Counted from the stretch's first letter, positions 16,646 through 24,182 are shown. The stretch is 64,000 nucleotides of DNA from Trujillonella endophytica (GCF_019799905.1 NZ_JABGCI010000001.1:310001-374000), one strand, 5' to 3'. Numbers and translations: made by a program. Notes: generated by a model not told the origin, from the sequence alone.

Positions 16646-17773
16646 TCAGCGGTCGGCGTCGGTGTAGATGATCATCCCGCGGATGTTCTTGCCGTCGCGC
16701 ATGTCCTGGTAGCCCTGGTTGACCTCTTCCAGGGAGTACTTCGTGGTCACCAGGTTGTCGAGGTTGAGCTGGCCCTCCTGGTAGAGGGAGAGCAGCTCGG
16801 GGATCGCCGAGCGCGGCGAGAGCCCGCCGAAGATGGCGCCCTGCAGGTCCTTCTGCAGCAGCGCGAGCTCGAAGAGGTTGAGCTTGACGTCCATGTTGGC
16901 GGCGTTGCCCATGCCGGTGACGACGGCGCGGCCACCCTTGCCGGTGACGCTGAGCGCCGCGGCGATGTCCTCGCCCTGGATGTCGCCGACGGTGATGATC
17001 ACCTTCTCCGCCATCCGGCCCCAGGTCAGCTCGGTGATCGGGCCGGTGGCCTCCTCGATGCTGGCGTAGGCGTGGGTGGCGCCCATCTCCATCGCCCACT
17101 CGCGCTTCTGCGCCACGGGGTCGATCACCACCACCCGCTTGGCGCCGGCCGCGGCCGCGCCCTGGACGGCGTTCATGCCGACCCCGCCGACACCCATCAC
17201 GACGACGTTCTCGCCGGGCCGGACGTCGGCCACCTTGGTCGCCGAGCCCCAGCCGGTGGTGACCCCGCAGCCGACGAGCGCGGCGACCTCCAGCGGGATG
17301 TCGGGCTCGATCCGCACCACCGACGCCTGGTGCACGGTGATGTAGGGCGAGAACGTGCCGAGCAGGCACATCGGGATGACGTCCTTGCCCTTGGCCTGGA
17401 CGCGGTAGCTGCCGTCGGAGATCGACGTCCCGGCGAGCAGGCTGGCGCCGAGGTCGCACAGGTTCTGCATCCCCTTGGAGCACGGCGGGCACTGCCCGCA
17501 GGCGGGGATGAAGGCCGTGACGACGTGGTCGCCCTCCTTCAGCCCGGTCACCCCCGGGCCCACCTTCGTGACGACGCCGGCGCCCTCGTGCCCGCCGAGG
17601 ACCGGGTACGACGCGACCGGCGTGCCCCCGGTGACCAGGTGCTCGTCGCTGTGGCACAGCCCCGAGGCGGCGAGCTGGACCTGGACCTCACCCTCCCGCG
17701 GGTCTCCCAGCTCGATCTCCTCGATCGACCACTCCTCGCCCACGCCCCACAGCAGCGCACCCTTGGTCTTCAC
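16646..17773 (-). CDS. NDMA-dependent alcohol dehydrogenase, mycobacterial AdhD-like
   Basis: This 375-residue zinc dehydrogenase has GLCHSDEHLVTGG and GGHEGAG (catalytic zinc), CGQCPPCSKGMQNLC (structural zinc) and VMGVGGVGMNAVQGAAAAG (nucleotide loop). The start VKTKGALLWG and the end IRGMIIYTDADR are typical of NDMA-dependent ADHs, which bind NAD non-exchangeably and need mycofactocin in vivo. It differs clearly from the ADH at 10.7 kb, so it is a second subfamily and not a recent copy. GTG 17773 has GAAGGGA at a good distance. TTGACG-N17-GAGTCT lies upstream. Confidence 0.9.
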   Translation of the reverse strand: MKTKGALLWGVGEEWSIEEIELGDPREGEVQVQLAASGLCHSDEHLVTGGTPVASYPVLGGHEGAGVVTKVGPGVTGLKEGDHVVTAFIPACGQCPPCSKGMQNLCDLGASLLAGTSISDGSYRVQAKGKDVIPMCLLGTFSPYITVHQASVVRIEPDIPLEVAALVGCGVTTGWGSATKVADVRPGENVVVMGVGGVGMNAVQGAAAAGAKRVVVIDPVAQKREWAMEMGATHAYASIEEATGPITELTWGRMAEKVIITVGDIQGEDIAAALSVTGKGGRAVVTGMGNAANMDVKLNLFELALLQKDLQGAIFGGLSPRSAIPELLSLYQEGQLNLDNLVTTKYSLEEVNQGYQDMRDGKNIRGMIIYTDADR

Positions 17774-17850
17774 GTCGTCGTCCCTTCGCCGGCCCGTCGT
17801 CGTCGGCGGGCACCTCCGCCCACCGCCCACGGCGGTGCGCTCCGGCCCCC

Positions 17851-17879
17851 AGACTCGACAGGCGGCCGGAGCCCGTCAA
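17851..17879 (-). promoter_or_regulatory. Putative promoter of the AdhD-like gene
   Basis: On the minus strand, TTGACG (17879-17874), a 17-nt spacer and GAGTCT (17856-17851) form a sigma-70-type promoter about 78 nt before GTG 17773. Confidence 0.45.
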
Positions 17880-17892
17880 CCGCTGGAGCCGG

Positions 17893-17924
17893 CGCTGCAA
17901 CGTCGTGCAGCGTTCCCGCAGACT
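17893..17924 (+). promoter_or_regulatory. Operator-like palindrome and -10 of the FAD monooxygenase
   Basis: CGCTGCA-N6-TGCAGCG (17893-17912) is a perfect 7+7 inverted repeat. It is followed by CAGACT (17919-17924) exactly 6 nt before GTG 17931, a spacing that suggests a leaderless message. It also lies upstream of the divergent ADH promoter. Confidence 0.5.
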
Positions 17925-17930
17925 GGCGGG

Positions 17931-19343
17931 GTGTCCGGCGCCCCGGTGGTCGTGGTCGGCGCCGGGCCGGTCGGGCTGACGGCGGCGTTGCTGCTCGCCC
18001 GGCGTGGAGTGCCGGTCGTGGTGCTCGAGCGGCACGACCGGCCGTACGGCTCACCGCGGGCGGTCCACCTGGACGACGAGGCGCTGCGCGCGCTGGCCGA
18101 CGCCGGCGTCGTCGACGACTTCCTGCGGGTCAGCCGCCCGGCGGCCGGGCTGCGGCTGCTCGACGCGCGCGCCTCCGTGCTGGCCGAGTTCGGCCGTGAC
18201 GCCCGGGCCGGGCTCCACGGCTGGCCGCAGGCGTCGATGTTCCACCAGCCCGACCTGGACGAGCTGCTGCACGCCGCGGTGGCCCGCGAGCCGCTGGTCC
18301 GCGTCGAGACCGGCGCCGAGGTGACCGGCCTGGTCCCGGACGGCGACGGCGTCACGGTGCGCGTGGCGGACCGATCCGTCCCGGCCTCGGCGGTGCTCGG
18401 CTGCGACGGCGCGAACAGCACCGTGCGCCGGCTCGTCGGCGCCCGGATGCGGAACCTCGGGCGCCCCGCCCGCTGGCTGGTGGCGGACCTGCGCTCGGAC
18501 GAGCCGCTGCCGGTGTGGCCAGGGGTGCACCAGGTCTGCGACCCGCGGCGTGCGGCGACCTTCATGCCGGTGGCGGGGGACCGCTACCGGTTCGAGGCGC
18601 GGCTGGCGCCGGGGGAGTGCGCGGCGGACCTCCCGCTGGCCCGGCTGCTGGCGCCGTTCGCCGCGGACCGCGCCGAGGTGGTGCGGACCGCCGAGTACGT
18701 CTACCGGGCCCAGGTGGCCGACCGCTGGCGCGCCGGGCGGGTGCTGCTCGCCGGCGACGCCGCCCACCTCACCCCGCCGTTCATCGGGCAGGGCCTGGGC
18801 CTGGGGCTCCGCGACGTCCACCAGCTCACGTGGAAGCTCGCCGCCGTCGTGACCGGGCGGGCCGACGACGCGCTGCTGGACACCCACCAGGCCGAGCGGG
18901 CGCCGCACGCCCGGGCGCTGGTGCGGCTCGCCGTGCTGGTGGGCGCCCTGATGGCCGGCGGCGGGCGAGGCGCCGACGGGGTGCGCCATGCGGTGCTCGC
19001 CGCGGTCGACCGGGTACCCGCGGTGGCGGCCTTTGCCACGGACAGCCGGACGCCGCCGCTGCGCCGGGGGGCGCTGGTCGAACGTTCTGGCCGGGCCGGC
19101 CGCCGGCTGGCCGGCGCGCTGCTGCCGCGCGCGCAGGTCGTGGTGGACGGCCGCCGCTCCCCGGTCGACGAGGTGCTCGGGCCGGGGACGGCGTCGCTGT
19201 CCCGGGACGGCGGCGGGCTGGTGGTGCACGCCGGCGGGCGCCGGACCCCGGTGGCCGACGTCGACGGGGTGCTGGCGGCGTGGCTCGGGGGCGCGCGATC
19301 CGTCGTCGTCCGGCCGGACCGGATCGTCCGATCCGCGGAGTGA
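17931..19343 (+). CDS. FAD-dependent aromatic monooxygenase (MhpA/PheA-like)
   Basis: This 470-residue flavoprotein hydroxylase starts with the dinucleotide fold VVVVGAGPVGLTAALLLARRG. It has the VLGCDGANSTVRRLVG loop near residue 155 and the FAD ribityl motif GRVLLAGDAAHLTPPFIGQGLGLGLRD near 270. This is the para-hydroxybenzoate hydroxylase fold, and the sequence resembles 3-(3-hydroxyphenyl)propionate hydroxylase most. It inserts one oxygen of O2 into a phenolic substrate using NAD(P)H. The substrate is unknown, and no ring-cleavage gene is close, so a role in secondary metabolism is possible. Confidence 0.85.
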   Translation: MSGAPVVVVGAGPVGLTAALLLARRGVPVVVLERHDRPYGSPRAVHLDDEALRALADAGVVDDFLRVSRPAAGLRLLDARASVLAEFGRDARAGLHGWPQASMFHQPDLDELLHAAVAREPLVRVETGAEVTGLVPDGDGVTVRVADRSVPASAVLGCDGANSTVRRLVGARMRNLGRPARWLVADLRSDEPLPVWPGVHQVCDPRRAATFMPVAGDRYRFEARLAPGECAADLPLARLLAPFAADRAEVVRTAEYVYRAQVADRWRAGRVLLAGDAAHLTPPFIGQGLGLGLRDVHQLTWKLAAVVTGRADDALLDTHQAERAPHARALVRLAVLVGALMAGGGRGADGVRHAVLAAVDRVPAVAAFATDSRTPPLRRGALVERSGRAGRRLAGALLPRAQVVVDGRRSPVDEVLGPGTASLSRDGGGLVVHAGGRRTPVADVDGVLAAWLGGARSVVVRPDRIVRSAE

Positions 19344-19362
19344 GCGTGCGGCGGCCGAGTTC

Positions 19363-19369
19363 GGGTAGG
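19363..19369 (+). promoter_or_regulatory. GGGTAGG box
   Basis: GGGTAGG ends 9 nt before ATG 19379. The same box stands 8-9 nt before the starts at 20195 and 54827. This fits a -10 element with a leaderless start. Confidence 0.4.
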
Positions 19370-19378
19370 GCTTCCGGT

Positions 19379-19582
19379 ATGCAGACCGACAAGTCACAGA
19401 TCCTGGACCTCCTGCGCACGCGCGGCGACCACGAGGCGGCCGACCGCGCGGACCGGGAGCTCCCCGACCAGGTCGACATCCACGAGCACCGCGGCGTCCT
19501 CGACGAGCTCGGCGTCGACCCCATGGCACTGGCGTCCCAGTTCGCCGGCGGCGGCGGTCTGGGGAACATCGCCGGCACCTGA
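19379..19582 (+). CDS. Small Gly-tailed protein, paralogue A
   Basis: The 67-residue acidic protein begins MQTDKSQILDLLRTRGDHEAADRA. It continues with ELPDQVDIHEHRGVLDELGVDPM and ends in a Gly-rich tail. It is clearly homologous to the gene at 20195: same length, same N-terminal helix and the same LPxxVDxxxHxGxLxxLGxDPM core. Similar small proteins appear widely in actinobacteria without assigned function. No ribosome site precedes ATG 19379, but GGGTAGG does. A strong terminator follows. Confidence 0.75.
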   Translation: MQTDKSQILDLLRTRGDHEAADRADRELPDQVDIHEHRGVLDELGVDPMALASQFAGGGGLGNIAGT

Positions 19583-19591
19583 CCGGCCGGT

Positions 19592-19620
19592 GCGGCCCGG
19601 ACGGACGCCGTCCGGGCCGC
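19592..19620. terminator. Bidirectional hairpin terminator
   Basis: A perfect 13-bp stem, GCGGCCCGGACGG (19592-19604) with CCGTCCGGGCCGC (19608-19620), has a 3-nt loop. It lies between the small protein gene and the convergent SRPBCC gene. Confidence 0.85.
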
Positions 19621-19622
19621 GA

Positions 19623-20102
19623 TCAGCCGGCCTCGTCGTCCTGGGCGGTGGCGATGCGGGCGATGGCCGCGAGCGTCGTGGGGATGCCCTCGCGCGCTGC
19701 CCGGGTGCGGTCCTCGACCTGCGCCGCGGCGTCGTCGCCGTAGCGCTCGGCGAACAGCTCCTGGCCCGCGGGCAGGAACTCCCACGACTCGGTGAGCCGC
19801 GTGCCCCCCTCGACCGGCTCGAGGGTGAACGACCAGCGCACGAGCGACCCGCCGACCGACCAGGCGAACTCGCGACCGCGGTCGGCCGCCACCACCTGGC
19901 TGCGCGTCTCCCACGTGCGGCCCGGCACCTCGTTGCGCCCGGTGAACCACGCGCCCACGCGGGGCCCGCCCCCCTCGTCCCACCAGCACGCCCGGCACAC
20001 CGGGCTCCACTCACCGGTCCGGGTCACGTCCGAGACCAGGTCGTACAGCGCCTCGGGGGAGGTGCGGACGACGACCGAGTCGGCATGCCGGAGGGACTCC
20101 AC
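19623..20102 (-). CDS. SRPBCC (polyketide cyclase-like) protein
   Basis: The 159-residue protein has the START-like/SRPBCC pattern: SPEALYDLVSDVTRTGEWSPVC at the start, GAWFTGRNEV in the middle, and FTLEPVEGGTRLTESWEF before the long C-terminal helix. The fold binds hydrophobic ligands in a central cavity. Function here is unknown. GTG 20102 is preferred because GGAGG lies 8 nt upstream. It stands between the two small paralogous genes, on the opposite strand, so it may have been inserted between the duplicated copies. Confidence 0.8.
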   Translation of the reverse strand: MESLRHADSVVVRTSPEALYDLVSDVTRTGEWSPVCRACWWDEGGGPRVGAWFTGRNEVPGRTWETRSQVVAADRGREFAWSVGGSLVRWSFTLEPVEGGTRLTESWEFLPAGQELFAERYGDDAAAQVEDRTRAAREGIPTTLAAIARIATAQDDEAG

Positions 20103-20194
20103 GCCGGCATCCTCCCGCACCCGGACCGGCGGTCCCGCCGCCACGACACGCGGGGCCCGTGCGTCGCCGCCCGGCCGCTGGGTAGGGGGCGGGC

Positions 20195-20413
20195 ATGCAG
20201 ATCGACAAGAACCAGATCCTCGAGCTCCTCCGCAGCCAGGGCGACGACGCCAAGGCCCAGCAGGCCGACCAGGAGCTGCCCGGGACCGTGGACACCGACC
20301 AGCACGCCGGCATCCTCCAGAAGCTGGGTCTGGACCCGATGGAGCTGATCAGCAAGCTCGGTGGCGGTGGGGGCGGCCTCGGCGGCGCGCTCGGCGGCAT
20401 CCTCGGCCGCTGA
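20195..20413 (+). CDS. Small Gly-tailed protein, paralogue B
   Basis: The 72-residue paralogue of the protein at 19379 begins MQIDKNQILELLRSQGDD. It keeps ELPGTVDTDQHAGILQKLGLDPM and ends in a longer Gly/Leu tail. GGGTAGG (20180-20186) lies 8 nt before the ATG, as for paralogue A. Function is unknown. The constant N-terminal part and variable Gly-rich tail recall a leader/core arrangement, but there is no modification enzyme in the same operon and the family is widespread, so a structural or regulatory small protein is more likely. Confidence 0.75.
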   Translation: MQIDKNQILELLRSQGDDAKAQQADQELPGTVDTDQHAGILQKLGLDPMELISKLGGGGGGLGGALGGILGR

Positions 20414-20453
20414 TCCGCGCCCTGCCGGGCCTCGCGCCGGGCGGCATGCCGCC

Positions 20454-21656
20454 GTGAGCTACGACGTCGACGCCGTCCGGTCCGCCTTCCCCGCGCTGCG
20501 CGCCGGCGCGGCGCACTTCGACGGACCGGGCGGCTCGCAGGTGCCGTCGCCCGTGGCGGAGGCGGTGGCGGCGACGCTCACCAGCCCGATCGCCAACCGC
20601 GGCCGGCTGACCCCGGCGGAGCGGAACGCCGACGACGTCGTCCTGGCCGCCCGGGCGGCGGTCGCCGACCTGGTCCGCGGGGACCCGCGGGGCGTCGTCT
20701 TCGGGCGCAGCATGACGCAGCTGACCTACGACGTCTCCCGCACCCTCGCCGCCGGCTGGGGCCCCGGCGACGAGGTCGTGGTGACGCGCCTGGACCACGA
20801 CGCGAACGTCCGCCCCTGGGTGCAGGCCGCGGAGGCCCGTGGCGCCACCGTCCGGTGGGCCGACCTCGACCCGGCGACCGGGGAGCTCGAGCCGGGCGCC
20901 GTCGCCGCCGTGCTGGGCGAGCGCACCCGGCTGGTCGCCGTCACGGGCGCCTCCAACCTCATCGGCACCCGGCCCGACGTCGCGGCGATCACCGCGCTCG
21001 CCCACCGGGCCGGCGCGCTGGCCTACGTCGACGGCGTGCACCTCACCGCGCACGCGCCGGTCGACGCCGCCGCGCTGGGGGCCGACCTCTACGCCTGCTC
21101 GCCGTACAAGTTCCTCGGTCCCCACCTCGGCTGCGTGATCGCCGACCCGGCCCTGCTCGAGACGCTGCACCCGGACAAGCTGCTGCCCTCCACCGACGCC
21201 GTCCCGGAGCGGTTCGAGCTCGGCACGCTGCCCTACGAGCTGCTGGCCGGGACGACCGCGGCGGTCGACTTCCTCGCCGGGCTCGGCGGAGCGGACGGCG
21301 ACCGGCGGGCGCGCCTGGTGCGTGGGCTCACCGCGGTCGAGGAGCACGAGGACCGGCTGAGGGTCCGCCTCGAGGAGGCCCTCGCGCGGCTGCCCGGTGT
21401 CACCCTGTGGTCGCGCGCCCGGCACCGCACGCCGACCCTGCTCCTCACCGTCGACGGGCGCCCGGCGGCGGAGCTCTCCCGCGGCCTCGCCGAGCGGGGG
21501 GTCAACGCGCCGGCCGGCTCGTTCTACGCGATCGAGCCCGCGCGCCGGCTGGGCCTGGGCGACGCCGGGGGCCTGCGGATCGGGCTGGCGCCCTACACCA
21601 GCGACGAGGACGTCGCCCGGCTGCTCGCGGGCCTGACCGAGCTGCTCGCGGCCTAG
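20454..21656 (+). CDS. Cysteine desulfurase-like class V aminotransferase
   Basis: This 400-residue PLP enzyme has FPALRAGAAHFDGPGGSQVP at the start, VTRLDHDANVRPW near residue 110, and CSPYKFLGPHLG near 220, whose Lys should hold PLP. It fits the subfamily of SufS-like proteins of unclear substrate that lack the rest of an Fe-S operon. Real desulfurases carry a catalytic Cys on a late loop. I see no such Cys, so sulfur donation is doubtful. GTG 20454 is chosen by frame and homology. Its TAG overlaps the TAG of the convergent mftR gene within CTAG (21653-21656). Confidence 0.8.
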   Translation: MSYDVDAVRSAFPALRAGAAHFDGPGGSQVPSPVAEAVAATLTSPIANRGRLTPAERNADDVVLAARAAVADLVRGDPRGVVFGRSMTQLTYDVSRTLAAGWGPGDEVVVTRLDHDANVRPWVQAAEARGATVRWADLDPATGELEPGAVAAVLGERTRLVAVTGASNLIGTRPDVAAITALAHRAGALAYVDGVHLTAHAPVDAAALGADLYACSPYKFLGPHLGCVIADPALLETLHPDKLLPSTDAVPERFELGTLPYELLAGTTAAVDFLAGLGGADGDRRARLVRGLTAVEEHEDRLRVRLEEALARLPGVTLWSRARHRTPTLLLTVDGRPAAELSRGLAERGVNAPAGSFYAIEPARRLGLGDAGGLRIGLAPYTSDEDVARLLAGLTELLAA

Positions 21657-22258
21657 GCCCGCGCCGAGTCGCTCGACAGCAGCGACGGGAAGCCGGCCGC
21701 GAGCTCGTCGAAGGCCCGGCGGAGGCCGGAGGTCAGCGGGGTGCCGCCGGCCAGCCAGACCTCGAAGGCGGTCGTGGCGGCGGCGCGGGTGCTGGTGGCG
21801 ACCAGCCGGGGCACGAGGGAGTCCGCGGCGATCCCCGTCCGGCGGGCCACGTGTGCGGCGACGACCCGGTCGACCTCGGCGTAGCGGAGCTGGGAGTGGG
21901 CCAGCAGGGCCGGCTCGCCGAGGATGAGCCGCATCCGCTGGCGCAGCACCGGCAGCTGGTCCGGCGGGTAGTCGTTGACCTCCAGGTAGGCCGCGTAGAT
22001 GGAGGTGAGCACGGGCTGCTCTGGGGCGGTCGCGGCCAGCCGGGCCTCCAGCCGGGCCACGTGGCCGGCGAAGTCGCCCCACACCACGTCGGCCTTGGTC
22101 GGGAACCAGCGGAAGAACGTGCGCCGGCTGATCCCCGCCGCCTCGGCGATCTCGTCGGCGGTGACCCGCTCGAAGCCCTCCGCGGCGAACAGCTCCAGGG
22201 CGACCTGTTCGAGGCGGGCCCGGGTGTCGGCACGCAGGTCGGTCGGGGCCGTGGTCAC
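21653..22258 (-). CDS. mftR: TetR regulator of the mycofactocin locus (MftR)
   Basis: This 201-residue TetR protein has its HTH in residues ~12-58: ALELFAAEGFERVTADEIAEA, then GISRRTFFRWFPTKADVVWGDF. The FRWFPTK segment and its place divergent from mftA are typical of MftR, the mycofactocin-system repressor. MftR of mycobacteria responds to long-chain acyl-CoA, but whether this one does is unknown. The likely operator is the near-palindrome in the mftA promoter. GTG 22258 sits very close to a GGAGG, so the start is only fairly sure. Confidence 0.88.
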   Translation of the reverse strand: MTTAPTDLRADTRARLEQVALELFAAEGFERVTADEIAEAAGISRRTFFRWFPTKADVVWGDFAGHVARLEARLAATAPEQPVLTSIYAAYLEVNDYPPDQLPVLRQRMRLILGEPALLAHSQLRYAEVDRVVAAHVARRTGIAADSLVPRLVATSTRAAATTAFEVWLAGGTPLTSGLRRAFDELAAGFPSLLSSDSARA

Positions 22259-22318
22259 GCCTCCATCTTGAACCGGCCGGTCCGCCGCGGGAACCGTCGC
22301 CGGCCCTGGTTCACCCTG

Positions 22319-22347
22319 TTGCTTGTGGCACCCGGTGTCACTAGCGT
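22319..22347 (+). promoter_or_regulatory. mftA promoter with embedded putative MftR operator
   Basis: TTGCTT (22319-22324), a 17-nt spacer and TAGCGT (22342-22347) form the promoter, 37 nt before the mftA start. The spacer is itself a near-perfect palindrome: GTGGCACC-C-GGTGTCAC (22325-22341, 7 of 8 pairs). A repressor bound there would block RNA polymerase fully. A second small palindrome, ACCGGCCGGT (22272-22281), lies nearer to mftR. Confidence 0.7.
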
Positions 22348-22384
22348 TCGCGGCGACCCAGGTCACCCATTCCGAGGAGGCGTC

Positions 22385-22504
22385 ATGCCCGAGCAGGTCA
22401 CCGTCAGCACCGAGAACGAGACCGCCGCCGTCGCCGAGGAGGCGCTGGTCGAGGAGACCCTCGTCGAGGAGGTCTCCATCGACGGCATGTGCGGCGTCTA
22501 CTGA
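22385..22504 (+). CDS. mftA: Mycofactocin precursor peptide
   Basis: The 39-residue peptide ends in IDGMCGVY. The conserved terminal Val-Tyr is the part that becomes mycofactocin: MftC decarboxylates the Tyr and crosslinks it to the Val, and MftE then releases the end. The leader is acidic and Glu-rich (ALVEETLVEE), as expected for recognition by MftB. GAGGAGG stands 5 nt before ATG 22385. The length is within the usual range, though peptides this short are often missed by annotation. Confidence 0.96.
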   Translation: MPEQVTVSTENETAAVAEEALVEETLVEEVSIDGMCGVY

Positions 22505-22514
22505 GCCCGACGTC

Positions 22515-22838
22515 GTGACCTCCGCCGAGCCCGCTGTCGTGACCACCGTCGGAGACGGCGACGTGTTCGACCCGGCGCTGCCCTGGCAGCGGGCCCGGTC
22601 GGTGGCGATGCGCCCCGAGCCCTTCGGGGCGCTCGTCTACCACTTCGGGAACCGCAAGCTGTCGTTCCTGAAGTCCAAGCTCCTGGTCACCGTCGTGGAG
22701 TCGCTGGAGCAGCACCCGAGCGTGCACGCCACGCTCATGGCCTGCGCGGTCCCCGAGACCCAGCGCGCCGCCTACGTCAAGGCGCTCGCCGACCTGGCCC
22801 GCTCGCAGATGATCGAAGTCAGGGAGATGCCCGCATGA
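22515..22838 (+). CDS. mftB: Mycofactocin peptide chaperone
   Basis: The 107-residue protein is a RiPP recognition element-type chaperone. Its core reads ALPWQRARSVAMRPEPFGALVYHFGNRKLSFLKS, a beta-rich start and a helix that grasps the MftA leader for MftC. A short helical end follows. GTG 22515 lies 11 nt after mftA. GTG 22539 is a possible later start. The stop overlaps mftC by 4 bp (ATGA), so the two are translationally coupled. Confidence 0.93.
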   Translation: MTSAEPAVVTTVGDGDVFDPALPWQRARSVAMRPEPFGALVYHFGNRKLSFLKSKLLVTVVESLEQHPSVHATLMACAVPETQRAAYVKALADLARSQMIEVREMPA

Positions 22839-24061
22839 CCGCCGTCCTGCCGTCCCGTCCCGCCGCCCCCGAGCGCCCCGTCGGGGGCCGGCTGATCGAC
22901 CAGTTCGAGTACGGCCTCGACGCGCCGATCTGCCTGACCTGGGAGCTGACCTACGCCTGCAACCTGGCGTGCGTGCACTGCCTGTCCTCCTCGGGACGGC
23001 GCGACCCCCGGGAGCTGTCGACCGCCGAGGCCGAGCGCGTCATCGACGAGCTGCAGCGCATGCAGGTCTTCTACGTGAACGTCGGCGGCGGCGAGCCCAC
23101 GGTGCGGCCGGACTTCTGGCACCTGCTCGACTACGCGATCGACCACCAGGTCGGTGTCAAGTTCTCCACCAACGGCATCAAGCTGGACAAGAAGCGTGCC
23201 GCCCAGCTCGCGGCCACCGACTACGTCGACGTGCAGCTCTCCCTGGACGGCGCCACGGCCGAGGTCAACGACCGCGTCCGCGGCACCGGTTCCTTCGCGA
23301 CCGCCACGCGGGCGCTGGAGAACCTCGCCGAGGCCGGCATGAAGGACTTCAAGGTCTCCGTCGTCGTCACCCGCGAGAACGCCGGCCAGCTGGACCAGTT
23401 CAAGGCGCTCACCGACTCCTTCGGCGCGCAGCTGCGGATCACCCGGTTCCGCCCCTCCGGCCGCGGGGCCGACGTGTGGGACCAGCTGCACCCCACCCAG
23501 GCCCAGCAGCGGGAGCTGTACGACTGGCTGCTGGCCAACGGCGACCGCGTGCTCACCGGCGACTCGTTCTTCCACCTCTCGGCCTACGGGGAGGCCCTGC
23601 CCGGGCTGAACCTGTGCGGCGCCGGGCGGGTGGTGTGCCTGATCGACCCGGTCGGCGACGTCTACGCCTGCCCGTTCGCCATCCACCAGGACTTCCTGGC
23701 CGGCAACGTCCGCGACGAGGGCGGCTTCCAGCGTGTCTGGCAGACCTCGGACCTGTTCCAGGAGCTGCGCTCCCCGCAGACCGGCGGCGCCTGCACCAAG
23801 TGCGCGCACTTCGACGCCTGCCGGGGCGGCTGCATGGCGGCCAAGTTCTTCACCGGTCTGCCGCTGGACGGTCCCGACCCCGAGTGCGTGCAGGGCTACG
23901 GCGAGACGGCGCTGGCGGCGCGCGACGCCGACCGGACGGCGCCGAAGTCGCACATCGACCACTCGCACACCGGCCCGGTCCGCGGCCAGCCCACCCTGCT
24001 GGGCATGCCGGCCATCCCGGCCAAGATGTGCGACGAGTCGCCGCTGGCGGGCATGCAGTAG
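22835..24061 (+). CDS. mftC: Mycofactocin radical SAM maturase
   Basis: The 408-residue enzyme has the radical SAM motif CNLACVHC (Cys42, 46, 49) after LTWELTYA, and a SPASM-type C-terminal region with CGAGRVVCLIDPVGDVYACPF and CTKCAHFDACRGGC for auxiliary Fe-S clusters. It oxidatively decarboxylates the terminal Tyr of MftA and then forms the Val-Tyr crosslink. The C-terminus (LGMPAIPAKMCDESPLAGMQ) is characteristic. It overlaps mftB by 4 bp. In most loci mftD follows, but here it does not. Confidence 0.96.
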   Translation: MTAVLPSRPAAPERPVGGRLIDQFEYGLDAPICLTWELTYACNLACVHCLSSSGRRDPRELSTAEAERVIDELQRMQVFYVNVGGGEPTVRPDFWHLLDYAIDHQVGVKFSTNGIKLDKKRAAQLAATDYVDVQLSLDGATAEVNDRVRGTGSFATATRALENLAEAGMKDFKVSVVVTRENAGQLDQFKALTDSFGAQLRITRFRPSGRGADVWDQLHPTQAQQRELYDWLLANGDRVLTGDSFFHLSAYGEALPGLNLCGAGRVVCLIDPVGDVYACPFAIHQDFLAGNVRDEGGFQRVWQTSDLFQELRSPQTGGACTKCAHFDACRGGCMAAKFFTGLPLDGPDPECVQGYGETALAARDADRTAPKSHIDHSHTGPVRGQPTLLGMPAIPAKMCDESPLAGMQ

Positions 24062-24182
24062 AGCCCGCCCAGGGCAGCGACACCAGCCGGCTGCGCTCGC
24101 CGGGTGGGAGCAGGTCGGCGGCCAGGTCGGCCAGGCTCATCGTGGCCAGCAGCAGTGCGAGGAGCACGGCGACGAGCAGCAT
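23850..24182 (-). CDS. Possible small membrane protein, antisense to the mftC end
   Basis: An open frame starts at ATG 24182 behind a very good ribosome site (GGGAGGT, 6 nt spacing). It begins with MLLVAVLLALLLATMSLADLAADLL, a plausible membrane helix. After about 40 residues the frame runs antisense into mftC and becomes Arg/Pro/Ala-rich, as expected of non-coding frames. It may be a real short gene with an overrunning 3' end, or a remnant. Nothing else is seen in the 24062-24270 gap. Confidence 0.25.
   Translation of the reverse strand: MLLVAVLLALLLATMSLADLAADLLPPGERSRLVSLPWAGSTACPPAATRRTSWPGWPACPAGWAGRGPGRCASGRCATSAPSGRRRAPPAPSRRSPARTRGRDRPAADR

Noticed and set aside
19379..20413. RiPP precursor pair
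   Set aside because: The Gly-rich tails and constant front look suggestive, but no modifying enzyme is in the same operon, the proteins lack Cys/Ser/Thr core residues, and similar small proteins are very common in actinobacteria.
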